A DNA stretch of 64,000 nt from Sphingobacteriales bacterium. GTDB taxonomy: Bacteria > Bacteroidota > Bacteroidia > Chitinophagales > Chitinophagaceae. Below, piece by piece: positions 40,882 through 50,149 of this stretch. Numbering within the stretch: position 1 is the first letter of the stretch; the number at the start of each line of letters is the position of its first letter. The stretch spans positions 186,001 through 250,000 of the forward strand of contig JACPUV010000026.1 in NCBI GenBank assembly GCA_016192105.1, read 5' to 3'. The notes under the pieces were generated by a model. That model had not been told where the DNA came from. It saw only the letters and a list, made by a program, of their open reading frames with translations, and ran no database searches. Position numbers and translations under genes: made by a program.

Positions 40882-41991
40882 ATGGCAAAATCAGCAAAAA
40901 GCAGGAAACCCGTCATAACGGACGCTTCCTTTACGTTCTTCCGGAATTATATCAATAATGCCTCCCCGGTGGGATTTGAGACCTGGGGACAGAAATTATG
41001 GCTCAGCTACCTGGAGCCTTATGTGGACACGCATTATGTGGATCCTTATGGTACGGCGGTCGGTGTGATTAATCCCGGCCATTCTTTTAAAGTGGTGATC
41101 GAAGCCCATGCGGATGAGATCAGCTGGTTTGTCAACTATATTACGCCTGAGGGCCTGATCTACCTGAAAAGGAATGGCGGTGTGGATCACCAGACGGCGC
41201 CGGCTTCCCGGGTATTTATCCATGGGAAGAAAGGACCGGTGAAAGCGGTATTTGGCTGGCCGGCCATTCATACCCGTATCGGCAACCCCGATCAGAAAGA
41301 ACCCATACCAAGAACGGATAATCTCTGGCTCGATTGCGGCGCCCGCAACAAGAAAGAAGTGCTGGCCCTGGGTATTCATATCGGTGCAGTGGTGACGTAC
41401 CAGGATGGGTTCGACGAACTGGCCAACGGCAATTATATCGGCCGTGCTTTTGACAACCGCATCGGCGGATTTATGATCGCGGAAGTGGCCCGCCTGCTTA
41501 AGGAAAATAAAAAGAAACTGCCCTTCGGATTATACGTGGTCAATGCCGTGCAGGAAGAGATCGGCCTGCGTGGTGCGGAAATGATCGCCCGCCGGATCAA
41601 ACCCGATATCGCGATCATCACGGATGTAACACATGATACCAGCACCCCGATGATCAGCAAGAACATTGAAGGGGAAGTAAGTACCGGGAAAGGTCCCTCC
41701 CTCTCCTATGCACCGGCCGTTCACAACAAACTGCTGGCCCTGGTGGAAAAGACCGCGACGGATAAAAAGATCCCCGTACAATGGAGGGCGCTCAGCCGCA
41801 GTACCGGCACGGATACGGATTCCTTCGCCTATTCAAATGACGGTTGTCCCTCCGTGCTGATCTCCATCCCGCTGCGCTATATGCACACCACGGTGGAAAT
41901 GCTGCACCGGGATGATATCGAAAACACGATTAAACTGATGTACGAAACCTTATTGACCTTAACCCCGAAGACCAACCTCAGTTATCTCTAA
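40882..41991 (+). CDS. M42 family glutamyl aminopeptidase-like metallopeptidase
   Basis: 369-residue cytoplasmic M42/PepA-type dinuclear metallopeptidase or endoglucanase-annotated homologue. Metal ligands are clear: EAHADEI (His, first ligand), AFDNRIGG (bridging Asp), VQEEIGLRGAEM (catalytic Glu and ligand), IITDVTHDT and the closing IPLRYMHTTVE (His). Large tetrahedral complexes are known for this family. Its stop codon TAA shares one base with the ATG of the following microprotein, so translation is probably coupled. Length and motifs are normal. A link to the downstream surface-modification genes is only positional. Confidence 0.93.
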   Translation: MAKSAKSRKPVITDASFTFFRNYINNASPVGFETWGQKLWLSYLEPYVDTHYVDPYGTAVGVINPGHSFKVVIEAHADEISWFVNYITPEGLIYLKRNGGVDHQTAPASRVFIHGKKGPVKAVFGWPAIHTRIGNPDQKEPIPRTDNLWLDCGARNKKEVLALGIHIGAVVTYQDGFDELANGNYIGRAFDNRIGGFMIAEVARLLKENKKKLPFGLYVVNAVQEEIGLRGAEMIARRIKPDIAIITDVTHDTSTPMISKNIEGEVSTGKGPSLSYAPAVHNKLLALVEKTATDKKIPVQWRALSRSTGTDTDSFAYSNDGCPSVLISIPLRYMHTTVEMLHRDDIENTIKLMYETLLTLTPKTNLSYL

Positions 41992-42146
41992 TGACCGGAC
42001 TGCTCTATATTGACCCCGGGAGCGGCAGTTACCTGGTACAGGTACTTATCGGCGCCGTGCTGGGCATCGTTATGTTTTTCAAGAATATCAAACTTTATAT
42101 TTCATCTTTTTTCAGACGGTCTCCCAAAAAACAAAAGGATGAATGA
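41991..42146 (+). CDS. 51-residue membrane microprotein with YIDPGSGS motif
   Basis: Short gene, easily missed. Sequence begins MTGLLYIDPGSGSYLVQVLI, then GAVLGIVMFFKNIKLYI as one transmembrane helix and a basic tail rich in Arg/Lys (FRRSPKKQKDE). From memory, very small proteins with a YIDPGTGS-like N-terminus and one TM helix occur next to membrane phosphatase/sulfatase-like and methyltransferase genes in several phyla, which fits the context here. The start overlaps the M42 stop by one base (TAATG) and the end overlaps the methyltransferase start by 8 nt (ATGAATGA), so this reading frame is part of a coupled operon. Function unknown. Confidence 0.8.
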   Translation: MTGLLYIDPGSGSYLVQVLIGAVLGIVMFFKNIKLYISSFFRRSPKKQKDE

Positions 42147-43515
42147 AAGGAACAAGGCTTTGCCTTCCTCATTCAGGGACCCCGCCGGTTTTGTTTTCCT
42201 GCAGGATGGCATTGTCTATCGCCAGGTAAACCAAGCCGGGAAAGCGGCCTATGATGCATTTATGCAAAGCGGGCTTTACCGTTTTCTTACGGAGAAAAAC
42301 CTGTTACTGCCGCATGAAGAAATGGCAAAAGGCCAGGCGGAGCAGGATGTGTACAAAATACTCCGGCCCGAACAATTGTCTTTTATCTCGTATTCCTGTG
42401 AATGGTCCTTTTCTATGCTGCAGGATGCGGCCCTGCTCACCCTGCGGGTTGCCAAAGCGGCCCTTGAACACGGTATGATCCTGAAAGATGCCAGCCCCTT
42501 TAATATCCAGTGGCATAAAGGAGCACCGGTTTTTATTGATACATTATCCTTTGATGAATACACAGCAGGAAATCCCTGGATCGCCTACCGGCAATTCTGC
42601 GAATGTTTCCTCTCTCCCCTGCTGCTCATGCATTATAAAAAAATATCCCTGCATGCGCTGCAACTGGCCTGGCCCGAAGGGATTCCCCTGCAACTGACCC
42701 GTTCCCTGCTGCCGGTTAAGAGCCGTTTCGCGGTGTTAACCTGGCTGCATATCCACCTGCATGCGAAAATGGCTGCAAAAAAACAGGACCCGGAAGAACG
42801 CAGGGCCCGCCTTCCAAAGAAAAAATTAGTGAACCTGATTGACAGCCTGGAGACACTGGTCCGTTCCCTTTCGCTGAAAGACAGCGGTACCACCTGGGGA
42901 GATTATTACACCGAAGCCGCACAGCGTTCTGATTACCTGGAACAGAAGCAGCAGATCATCCGGGAATGGACGGGGCAGCTGACCGGACTCCAAACCGCCG
43001 TTGACTTTGGCGCGAACGAGGGCAGTTTTTCGCTCCCCCTTGCAAAGCAGGGAATTGAAACCATTGCGGTAGATGCGGACCCGGTGGCCATTAATAAACT
43101 TTATAAAAAAATCAAAGCGGCGAAAGAGGAGCACCTGCTCCCGCTGATCATTGATTTCACATATCCCACACCGTCATTCGGGTTGGGAAACAGTGAACGG
43201 GAATCCTTTTTCGGACGGCTTGGCCGGGCTGACCTTGGTTTATGCCTCGCATTGATCCATCACCTTTGTATGGGTAAGAATATCCCGCTGGAACGGATCG
43301 CGGCCATTTTTGCCGCTTCCTGCCGGTACCTGGTCATCGAGTTCGTGCCGAAGAGTGATCCAAAAGTGAAAGAACTCCTGCTGAACAAGGAAGACATATA
43401 TGAAAACTATACGCCCGCTGAATTTGAAAAAAAATTCGGCGACTCTTTTATCATTGAAGCTGCCCGGCAAATTCCCGGTTCCGAAAGAACACTTTACCTG
43501 ATGCGAAGAAAATGA
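42139..43515 (+). CDS. SAM-dependent methyltransferase with N-terminal kinase-like region
   Basis: 458 residues. The C-terminal half is a class I methyltransferase (VDFGANEGSFSLPLAKQG as motif I, TIAVDADPVAINKL as the acidic loop, LCLALIHHLCMG as motif IV). The N-terminal half has MILKDASPFNIQWHKG followed by PVFIDTLSFDEY, which is spaced like the Brenner HxDxxxxN and DFG/IDW motifs of APH/choline-kinase-type enzymes, though the first His is replaced. The protein is related to the NoeA-like/'nodulation' methyltransferases. The ATG at MNERN overlaps the microprotein stop by 8 nt, and its own stop overlaps the sulfatase-like gene by 4 nt (ATGA). Acceptor unknown; a surface glycan or lipid is likely by context. 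Confidence 0.82.
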   Translation: MNERNKALPSSFRDPAGFVFLQDGIVYRQVNQAGKAAYDAFMQSGLYRFLTEKNLLLPHEEMAKGQAEQDVYKILRPEQLSFISYSCEWSFSMLQDAALLTLRVAKAALEHGMILKDASPFNIQWHKGAPVFIDTLSFDEYTAGNPWIAYRQFCECFLSPLLLMHYKKISLHALQLAWPEGIPLQLTRSLLPVKSRFAVLTWLHIHLHAKMAAKKQDPEERRARLPKKKLVNLIDSLETLVRSLSLKDSGTTWGDYYTEAAQRSDYLEQKQQIIREWTGQLTGLQTAVDFGANEGSFSLPLAKQGIETIAVDADPVAINKLYKKIKAAKEEHLLPLIIDFTYPTPSFGLGNSERESFFGRLGRADLGLCLALIHHLCMGKNIPLERIAAIFAASCRYLVIEFVPKSDPKVKELLLNKEDIYENYTPAEFEKKFGDSFIIEAARQIPGSERTLYLMRRK

Positions 43516-44993
43516 AAGCCCGGCTGCTCCATATCATCCGGTCCTGGCCGCTGTATGTACTCCTACTGCCCGTTTTTTTTGTATTACACGGATATCGTGA
43601 AAACAGGGAGCTTGTACCGGTGGCGGCGGCCTTAATGGTACTGTACACCTATCTGGCAGCTGCCGTTTTGCTGACTGGTATCATTTGGCTGTTTAACCGC
43701 CGGCTGAACAAAGCGGCTTTCCTGGCTTTCTGCCTGCTAAGCATCCAGATTTTTTTCGGTGCTTTCCATGATTTTTTACGCACAACCTTCCCGGGATCTT
43801 TCCTGACGAAATATACATTCCTGCTGCCGGCCCTGCTGGCCGGATTGGTCCTGCTTTTTATCCTGGTGAAAAGAAAACGTGAGCCCTTCAGCCGGTCGGT
43901 TTTATTTCTGAATATTTTATTCCTGATTTTTATCCTGACTGATACCGCGGGCCTGTATTCAACTCCTGCACAGGTAAGCGGAAAAACGGCTGTGTACCGG
44001 GAAGGGCCGGTATGCGACACCTGTGCCAAACCGGATATTTACCTGATCATTGCCGATGGGTATCCCGGCCGGGAGACCCTCGACAGCTGTTTCAGATTCG
44101 ACAACAGCCATTTTGAAAACGAACTCCGGAACAGGGGCTTTTATATTGTGGACAGCAGCCGCAGTAACTACAACTTCACCACGTACTCCCTGGCTTCCAT
44201 GCTGAACATGGAATACCTGCCGGGCCTTGAAGGAAGATACAGCAGCAAAAAAGACCTGGCCCTATGCTACCGGACAATCAGCCGGAATAACACTTTCCGT
44301 TACCTGAAAAGTCTTGGCTATTCAATTCATAACCTGTCCATCTTTGACCTGGAAAATGATCCGTCCGTTACAGTCCCGACTTTTCTGCCCAGGAAAACCG
44401 AATCCATTTTATCCCAAACACTGACTTCCAGACTGGAAAAAGAGATAGGTTTCCACCTGGCGACCACGTTAAAGCTTCCCGGGATAATAAAAATGCTGCG
44501 GACACATAACCTGAAAAACAACCAGAAACTCCTTAAAAAAACCGCTGAACTGTCTGCGCAAAACAGTAAGACGCCCCGCTTTGTTTATACGCACCTGATC
44601 ATGCCGCATCATCCGTATTATTTTGACAGTACCGGCAGGGCCATCACTGCGGATTCCCTGACCGATGATCAGGCGATGGATCCGGCTGCCTTTATCAGTT
44701 ACCTGAAATATTCAAACCGTGAATTATTGGGATTGGTGGACAGCATCAGAAATAATTCCCCGCAGCCCCCGGTTATATTTCTCATGAGCGACCACGGATT
44801 CCGGGAATTTCGCGAACCCGTCAACCACCGGTTCCGGTTTTATACACTCAATGCCATTTATTATCCGGACAGTAATTATTCCGGCCTCTATAAAGGAATG
44901 TCAAACATCAACCAGTTCCGCCTGTTCTTCAATTCGCATTTCAGGCAAGGCCTTCCCCTGCTCAAAGATTCTGTAAGCTACCTGATTGATTAG
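43512..44993 (+). CDS. Sulfatase/phosphoethanolamine transferase-like membrane protein
   Basis: 493 residues: four N-terminal TM helices (about 12-30, 38-60, 70-95 with 100-120), then a large extracytoplasmic alkaline-phosphatase-superfamily domain. Metal or nucleophile signatures are DIYLIIADGYPGRETLD with the first Asp, and VIFLMSDHGFREFREP with the second Asp-His pair, plus HLIMPHHPYYF. The nucleophile position (YNFTTYSLASMLN, Thr/Ser) resembles phosphoethanolamine transferase/sulfatase. It probably transfers a phospho- or sulfo-group to a surface glycan or lipid. Translationally coupled to the methyltransferase gene. Confidence 0.85.
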   Translation: MKARLLHIIRSWPLYVLLLPVFFVLHGYRENRELVPVAAALMVLYTYLAAAVLLTGIIWLFNRRLNKAAFLAFCLLSIQIFFGAFHDFLRTTFPGSFLTKYTFLLPALLAGLVLLFILVKRKREPFSRSVLFLNILFLIFILTDTAGLYSTPAQVSGKTAVYREGPVCDTCAKPDIYLIIADGYPGRETLDSCFRFDNSHFENELRNRGFYIVDSSRSNYNFTTYSLASMLNMEYLPGLEGRYSSKKDLALCYRTISRNNTFRYLKSLGYSIHNLSIFDLENDPSVTVPTFLPRKTESILSQTLTSRLEKEIGFHLATTLKLPGIIKMLRTHNLKNNQKLLKKTAELSAQNSKTPRFVYTHLIMPHHPYYFDSTGRAITADSLTDDQAMDPAAFISYLKYSNRELLGLVDSIRNNSPQPPVIFLMSDHGFREFREPVNHRFRFYTLNAIYYPDSNYSGLYKGMSNINQFRLFFNSHFRQGLPLLKDSVSYLID

Positions 44994-45013
44994 CCGGCAA
45001 CATACATTCTTCC

Positions 45014-45021
45014 TACATTTG
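45014..45021 (+). promoter_or_regulatory. -7 box TACATTTG for the PIG-L gene
   Basis: Exact TAnnTTTG match 4 nt before the ATG, in a 32-nt spacer. Confidence 0.55.
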
Positions 45022-45025
45022 TCCC

Positions 45026-45658
45026 ATGCTTCACCCCCAACGCATACTGGTACTGGCCCCGCATACGGATGACGGGGAACTGGGCTGCGGTGGCACTATC
45101 GCCCGGTTCTGCCGCGAAGGCCGGGAGGTATGGTATGCCGCCTTCTGCCTTTGTTCCCGCACGCTGCCGGAAGGTTATGCGCCGGATACACTGGAAAAGG
45201 AATGCCGCAAGGCCACGGCTCTCCTCGGAATCCGGCCGGATCATTTAATCCTGTTCAATTATGAAGTGCGGGAATTGCCGCAATTCCGGCAGCAGCTACT
45301 GGAAGAACTCCTGCAACTGAATAAAAAGATCAGCCCGGATATGGTATTGCTCCCGGCGGTATCTGATGTACACCAGGATCACCAGGTGATCCACCAGGAA
45401 GGATTAAGGGCTTTCAAGAATACAACGTTCGCCGGTTATGAACTGCCCTGGAACAATTACAGTTTCCGCACCAATTTCTTTATCCGGCTGGCAGCGGAGG
45501 AATTGGATAAGAAAACAGCCGCCCTGAAAGAATACCGGTCCCAGGCCGGCCGTAATTATATGCAGGAAGATTTTATCCGCTCCCTGTCCAGGGTAAGAGG
45601 TGTGCAATGCAACAGCGACTATGCGGAAGCGTTTGAAATTTATAAACTGATCAGCTGA
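45026..45658 (+). CDS. PIG-L family deacetylase
   Basis: 210-residue zinc-dependent N-acetylglucosamine deacetylase-like enzyme (LmbE/PIG-L family). Zinc-binding APHTDDGELGCGG at residues 11-23 and VHQDHQVIHQEG (His ligands) are intact, with GYELPWNNYSF near the active site. Members deacetylate GlcNAc-inositol, lipid-linked or antibiotic sugar substrates; the acceptor here is unknown. It has its own promoter box but follows the microprotein/methyltransferase/sulfatase-like operon, so it may act on the same surface molecule. Its stop codon directly abuts the end of porQ on the opposite strand. Confidence 0.9.
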   Translation: MLHPQRILVLAPHTDDGELGCGGTIARFCREGREVWYAAFCLCSRTLPEGYAPDTLEKECRKATALLGIRPDHLILFNYEVRELPQFRQQLLEELLQLNKKISPDMVLLPAVSDVHQDHQVIHQEGLRAFKNTTFAGYELPWNNYSFRTNFFIRLAAEELDKKTAALKEYRSQAGRNYMQEDFIRSLSRVRGVQCNSDYAEAFEIYKLIS

Positions 45659-46714
45659 TCACCAGCCCGCACGGTCCCCGAATTTCCCCAACCCGAAATA
45701 CTGGTTCAATGGCAGGTTCAGTCCTACCTGGTTTACCGCTGAACCGGGCTGATAGTAAGACCGGGCATACCGGATCGCCAGTTTACCGGGGAATACACTC
45801 AGACCCGCCGAAAACCCGTTCAATCCATTGCCCCCATTGCCCGGGTTCAGTTCCCTCCGGCGGAGAAAATTATACCCGGCCTGCAGTTCTACCCTTTCAT
45901 GCACATGGATGGTGACTCCCAGCACAAGGTGATCGGTAATTTTTCCCAATGAGAATTTTGACGGGGCATTCCGGTACCCGTTCTCATTATTGAAAGCGGT
46001 ATCATTATACTGCAGGTTGTACTGGTGAAGCCGCTGGGCAGTGACCGAGAAACTAAAGGGCGCCCTGGCCAGTCTTTTGGTAATCCCCGCCTGCAGATCA
46101 AAAGGAAGTTCTTCCCTTTCGTTCCCGTATCTCTTCAACTGCACACCCAGGTTCTTTACCAGGAATGAGGCGGAAAATAATTTTGTTGTGTCCCGGAACA
46201 AAACCGATACATCAGTGGCAATGCCATTTGAACGATAGGCGCCATAATTGGAACTGATAAATTTCACCGTCGCCCCGTAGGTCCATTTCTCCAGGTAGGA
46301 ACGGGAGGCGCCCAGTTGCATCACCCAATCCACCGGCCTGAACCGGCCCAGTATATTTCCCCCGGCATCTGTTTCCGTAGTGCTGCCGTAATTAAAAAAA
46401 TTAAGGCCCCCTATAAAGTTGGTGTTCAGTTTGGGATGATGGTATCCCACGGAGAGATGAAATACTTTGATCCCCCCGTAAAAATCATTGAAGACCGCAT
46501 CCGCCTGTCCATGCATAGAGGGCGTGAACAGGGCCGGGTTATTGAAGGCCATCCCGATATCGGCAGAAGGCTGTGAAATATTGATCCCGCCGAGTGCGGT
46601 GAGTTGCGGTGTATGGGAAAGCCGCAAAAAATTGAACACGGAACGGCCCCCGAGTACCTGGGCTTCGCCGCCTGCACAAAAAAGGAAAAATCCTATCGTT
46701 AACCATCGTTTCAC
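45659..46714 (-). CDS. porQ: Type IX secretion system protein PorQ
   Basis: 351-residue outer-membrane beta-barrel of the PorQ family, a T9SS component that with PorU/PorV/PorZ forms the attachment complex for sorting cargo. N-terminal GGRSVFNFLRLSHTPQLTALGG, QPSADIGMAFNNPALF and the strand-rich remainder, ending NQVGLNLPLNQYFGLGKF, match the family. It starts with a GTG (VKRWLTIGFFLFCAGGEAQ signal peptide). A TATTTTCG box (one mismatch) lies 6 nt before the start. Convergent with the PIG-L gene. Confidence 0.9.
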   Translation of the reverse strand: MKRWLTIGFFLFCAGGEAQVLGGRSVFNFLRLSHTPQLTALGGINISQPSADIGMAFNNPALFTPSMHGQADAVFNDFYGGIKVFHLSVGYHHPKLNTNFIGGLNFFNYGSTTETDAGGNILGRFRPVDWVMQLGASRSYLEKWTYGATVKFISSNYGAYRSNGIATDVSVLFRDTTKLFSASFLVKNLGVQLKRYGNEREELPFDLQAGITKRLARAPFSFSVTAQRLHQYNLQYNDTAFNNENGYRNAPSKFSLGKITDHLVLGVTIHVHERVELQAGYNFLRRRELNPGNGGNGLNGFSAGLSVFPGKLAIRYARSYYQPGSAVNQVGLNLPLNQYFGLGKFGDRAGW

Positions 46715-46738
46715 CGGTAACGAAAATAAGCCATATTA

Positions 46739-46773
46739 AAAGAAGTCCCCCTGTGAAAAGGGGGACTTCTTTT
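46739..46773 (-). terminator. Rho-independent terminator after lon
   Basis: Perfect 13-bp stem AAAGAAGTCCCCC / GGGGGACTTCTTT with an 8-nt loop and T run on the minus strand. Confidence 0.93.
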
Positions 46774-46789
46774 GCATAGCCTTTATCAT

Positions 46790-49219
46790 TTATTTATTTT
46801 CCAGGGCCAGATCCAGCACCTGGTTCATGGTTTTTACATAATGGAATCTGATCCCCTTAATAAAGGCCGAATCGATCTCCTGAACATCTTTTTCATTCTG
46901 CCAGCACAGGATGATCTCTTTCAACCCCGCTCTTTTCGCCGCCAGCACTTTTTCCTTGATCCCGCCTACCGGTAATACCTGGCCGCGCAGGGTGATCTCC
47001 CCGGTCATGGCGAGGAAGGGCTTTACTCTTTTACCGGTGATGGCCGATGCAATGGCCGTCATCATGGTTACTCCCGCACTGGGCCCGTCCTTGGGAACAG
47101 CGCCTTCGGGTACGTGGATATGAATATTTTTCTTTTCGAAAACTTTGGGATCCAGTTTGTATTTCTTCGCATTGCTCTGGAGATAGGTCAGCGCGGTGCT
47201 GGCGCTTTCCTTCATCACATTGCCGAGGTTACCGGTCAGTTTCAACTCTCCCTTGCCATCACTCAGGCTGGTCTCAATAAACAAAATATCTCCCCCCACA
47301 TAGGTCCAGGCCAGGCCCACCGCCACACCTGCCATATTCGCGATCTTGTACAGGTCATTGCTGTAACGGGGTTTCCCCAGTATGGTTTCAATATCATCCG
47401 TGGTCAGGCTGGCTTTTACTTTTTCATGCAGGGCCAGTTCCTTGGCCTGGTACCGCATGATGGAAGCCAGTTGCCGGTCGAGTTCCCTTACCCCGCTCTC
47501 GCGGGTATAATCCTGGATGATCTTCTCCAGCACTTTATCACTGATCTTAAAGGGTGTATTCTTTAACCCGTGCAGTTCTTTCTGGCGGGGTACGAGGTGA
47601 CGTTTGGCAATTTCCATTTTTTCTTCCACCGCGTAACCGCTGAGGTCAATGATCTCGAGACGGTCTCTCAGTGCCGGCTGAATATTCTGGTAATTATTGG
47701 CCGTCGCAATGAACAGGACCTTGCTCAGGTCATATTCCATTTCCAGGTAATTATCATAGAACGAATTGTTCTGCTCGGGATCCAGCACTTCCAGCAGGGC
47801 GGAGGATGGATCGCCGCGCATATCATTGCCCACTTTATCGATCTCGTCGAGGATCATGACCGGGTTGGAGGATTTTACTTTCCGGATTGACTGCAGGATC
47901 CGGCCCGGCATGGCGCCAATATAGGTTTTGCGGTGACCGCGGATCTCGCTTTCGTCATGTAATCCACCGAGACTGAGACGCACATATTTCCGGCCGATCG
48001 CGTTGGCAATACTTTTTCCCAAAGAGGTTTTACCGATACCGGGAGGCCCGACAAAACAGAGTATGGGGCTTTTCATATCCCCCTTCAGTTTCAGCACGGC
48101 CAGGTATTCAAGGATCCGTTCCTTGATCTTGTTCATTCCATAATGATCATGATCCAGGGTCTGTTTGGCCTTCTTCAGGTCATAATGATCTTCGGTATAT
48201 TCTTCCCAGGGAAGATCCAGCATCAGGTCGAGGTGATTGTACACTACGGAAAAATCGGGGGTACTGGGGTGCATGCGTTCCAGTTTCTCCACCCCTTTCC
48301 GGAACATTTCTTTGGCGGAAACCGGCCATTTCTTCGCCTCGGCCCTTTTCTGCATTTCCTTTATCTCCTGCAGGTTGCTGTCGCCCCCCAGTTCTTCCTT
48401 GATGCTCTTCAGCTGTTGCTGCAGGAAATATTCGCGCTGCTGTTTATCGAGTTCGGTGCGGGTCTTGGTCGTTACTTTATTTTTCAGTTCGGCAAACTGC
48501 AGTTCTTTTTGCAGGAGTTGCATCAGCAGGTCGGCCCTTTCGCGGATATGATTCAGTTCCAGCAGCCGCTGTTTATCCTTGATATCCGTATTCAGGTTGC
48601 TTGATACAAAGTGGATCAGGAAAGAAGGGTTCTCAATATTGCGGAGGATGATGGACGCTTCGGTAGGAATATTCGGTGAAAGTTGCACGATATCCGCCGC
48701 CAGGTCCTTGATATTCGCCACATAGGCATTGAAGTCCTCGTCTTTGGGTGATTCCTCTTCTTCCAGTTTCCGGATACTGGCTTTGAAGTAAGGGTCTTCG
48801 CCGGTGATCGCTTCCACGCGGAAACGGCTCTTGCCCTGGATAATGATCGTGGTACCTCCGTCGGGCATTTTGATCATTTTTACGATCCGGGCCACGGTAC
48901 CAACCTGTTCCAGGTCCTTTACTTCCGGGTCTTCCACATTACTGTCCTTCTGGGCAATCACACCGATCAGTTTGTCGCCCCGGTAAGCATCGTTTACCGC
49001 TTTGATGCTTTTATCACGGCCTACGGTAATCGGCAGTACCACACCCGGAAAAAGAACAGTATTGCGGAGGGGTAATAAAGCTATTTCGGCAGGAATCTCA
49101 ACCCCGTTCGGGTCTTCCTGGTCACCTTCATTTAAGGGAATGATGGGCAAAAAATCCATGTCATCTTCTGAACGCAGCAGGAAGTTCTCAATATTCATAT
49201 CCTTATCGTCTTTAGACAT
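46790..49219 (-). CDS. lon: ATP-dependent protease Lon (LonA)
   Basis: 809-residue cytoplasmic AAA+ serine protease degrading misfolded and regulatory proteins. Domain order: N-terminal LON domain (about 45-250, [20 protein letters not shown]), AAA+ ATPase (Walker [17 protein letters not shown], Walker [15 protein letters not shown], sensor [18 protein letters not shown] segment) and S16 peptidase (catalytic Ser in [11 protein letters not shown], catalytic Lys in [14 protein letters not shown]). Full length, intact. Acidic C-terminal residues absent. A near-consensus TACTTTTA box is upstream. The stop is followed by a strong terminator. Confidence 0.98.
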   Translation of the reverse strand: MSKDDKDMNIENFLLRSEDDMDFLPIIPLNEGDQEDPNGVEIPAEIALLPLRNTVLFPGVVLPITVGRDKSIKAVNDAYRGDKLIGVIAQKDSNVEDPEVKDLEQVGTVARIVKMIKMPDGGTTIIIQGKSRFRVEAITGEDPYFKASIRKLEEEESPKDEDFNAYVANIKDLAADIVQLSPNIPTEASIILRNIENPSFLIHFVSSNLNTDIKDKQRLLELNHIRERADLLMQLLQKELQFAELKNKVTTKTRTELDKQQREYFLQQQLKSIKEELGGDSNLQEIKEMQKRAEAKKWPVSAKEMFRKGVEKLERMHPSTPDFSVVYNHLDLMLDLPWEEYTEDHYDLKKAKQTLDHDHYGMNKIKERILEYLAVLKLKGDMKSPILCFVGPPGIGKTSLGKSIANAIGRKYVRLSLGGLHDESEIRGHRKTYIGAMPGRILQSIRKVKSSNPVMILDEIDKVGNDMRGDPSSALLEVLDPEQNNSFYDNYLEMEYDLSKVLFIATANNYQNIQPALRDRLEIIDLSGYAVEEKMEIAKRHLVPRQKELHGLKNTPFKISDKVLEKIIQDYTRESGVRELDRQLASIMRYQAKELALHEKVKASLTTDDIETILGKPRYSNDLYKIANMAGVAVGLAWTYVGGDILFIETSLSDGKGELKLTGNLGNVMKESASTALTYLQSNAKKYKLDPKVFEKKNIHIHVPEGAVPKDGPSAGVTMMTAIASAITGKRVKPFLAMTGEITLRGQVLPVGGIKEKVLAAKRAGLKEIILCWQNEKDVQEIDSAFIKGIRFHYVKTMNQVLDLALENK

Positions 49220-49337
49220 TCTGTCATTTTACCGGACCCAAACAGGCCCGGAGGGTAAAAGTATAGTGCGAATTCAGTATTGCCAAGTATCGTGCCTGTC
49301 ATTTCGGAACTGCCAAACTATGTAAGCGGGAAAGGAC

Positions 49338-49370
49338 AAAAAAAAAACCTCCCCGGAGGGAGGCTTTTTC
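49338..49370 (-). terminator. Rho-independent terminator after the beta-barrel gene
   Basis: Minus strand: CCTCCC / GGGAGG stem with a 4-nt loop and a long T-tract (nine or more). Confidence 0.85.
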
Positions 49371-49388
49371 ATAGATCTGCGTACCTGA

Positions 49389-49973
49389 TTAAAAGGCCAG
49401 TCCAACGGATAGCTGGAATCCCTGGCTTTTCCACTTGTTATCATCGGGTATATCGCTGATATTATTCAGGCCGATGGCATAACGCCCATTTACCCGGACC
49501 GGGCCCATACGGACCAGCACACCGGCCAGCATGGAAAAATCCCCGTTTTTAAAGGCATTGCCTCCATTCTGCAGGAGCGTCTTGTTCTGATCGATCAGCA
49601 CCCCGAACTGGGGACCGGCCTGCAGGGCGATGAAATTGCCTACCAGTTTATAATCGAGCAGGATCGGGATGGACAGGTAGTTCAGCCGGATATTACTGTT
49701 CCCGTCAAAAACATCCTGGTACACATGATCATAATTGCTGTCCAGCCGGGTGGCATACTGATTCCACAATACTTCAGGCTGCAGGACCAGTTTATTGCCC
49801 AGCCGGATCTCGGCAAAACCACCGAGGTGATAGCCATAACGGAATTCATCCTTAAAGGACTTGCCATCCACCTTGGTGATATTGGCGCCGGCTTTGACAC
49901 CTACATGAAACTGGGCCATGGCCGCCTGGGTCATCAGTACCAGTGCGAAGAGCGAAAGGAGTTTTGTTTTCAT
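49389..49973 (-). CDS. Outer-membrane beta-barrel protein (porin family)
   Basis: 194 residues. Signal peptide MKTKLLSLFALVLMTQAAMAQ; the longer reading that begins at a TTG 17 codons upstream lacks a signal peptide and is rejected. The mature protein begins FHVGVKAGANITKVDGKSF and carries the repeating barrel strands (RYGYHLGGFAEIRLGNKLVLQPEVLWNQ, YLSIPILLDYKLVGNFIALQAGPQFG) ending QGFQLSVGLAF, a C-terminal Phe as required by BAM. Porin_11/OmpW-like eight-stranded fold; substrate unknown. Confidence 0.88.
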   Translation of the reverse strand: MKTKLLSLFALVLMTQAAMAQFHVGVKAGANITKVDGKSFKDEFRYGYHLGGFAEIRLGNKLVLQPEVLWNQYATRLDSNYDHVYQDVFDGNSNIRLNYLSIPILLDYKLVGNFIALQAGPQFGVLIDQNKTLLQNGGNAFKNGDFSMLAGVLVRMGPVRVNGRYAIGLNNISDIPDDNKWKSQGFQLSVGLAF

Positions 49974-50149
49974 TTGCTTTAGTTTTATTGTTTTTGAATG
50001 GCTTGAGCCGGTAAAAAATTTCAACTATGATGCCAGTGAACCCTCCCTGCTGTTAAAGTTGATTTAACGTAAACAAGTAACCGCCGCCACAAAAAAAGGA
50101 ATCGTTGTATTGCTGTTAAAATGCAAAGGAGAACCGGGCGTAACATCAA

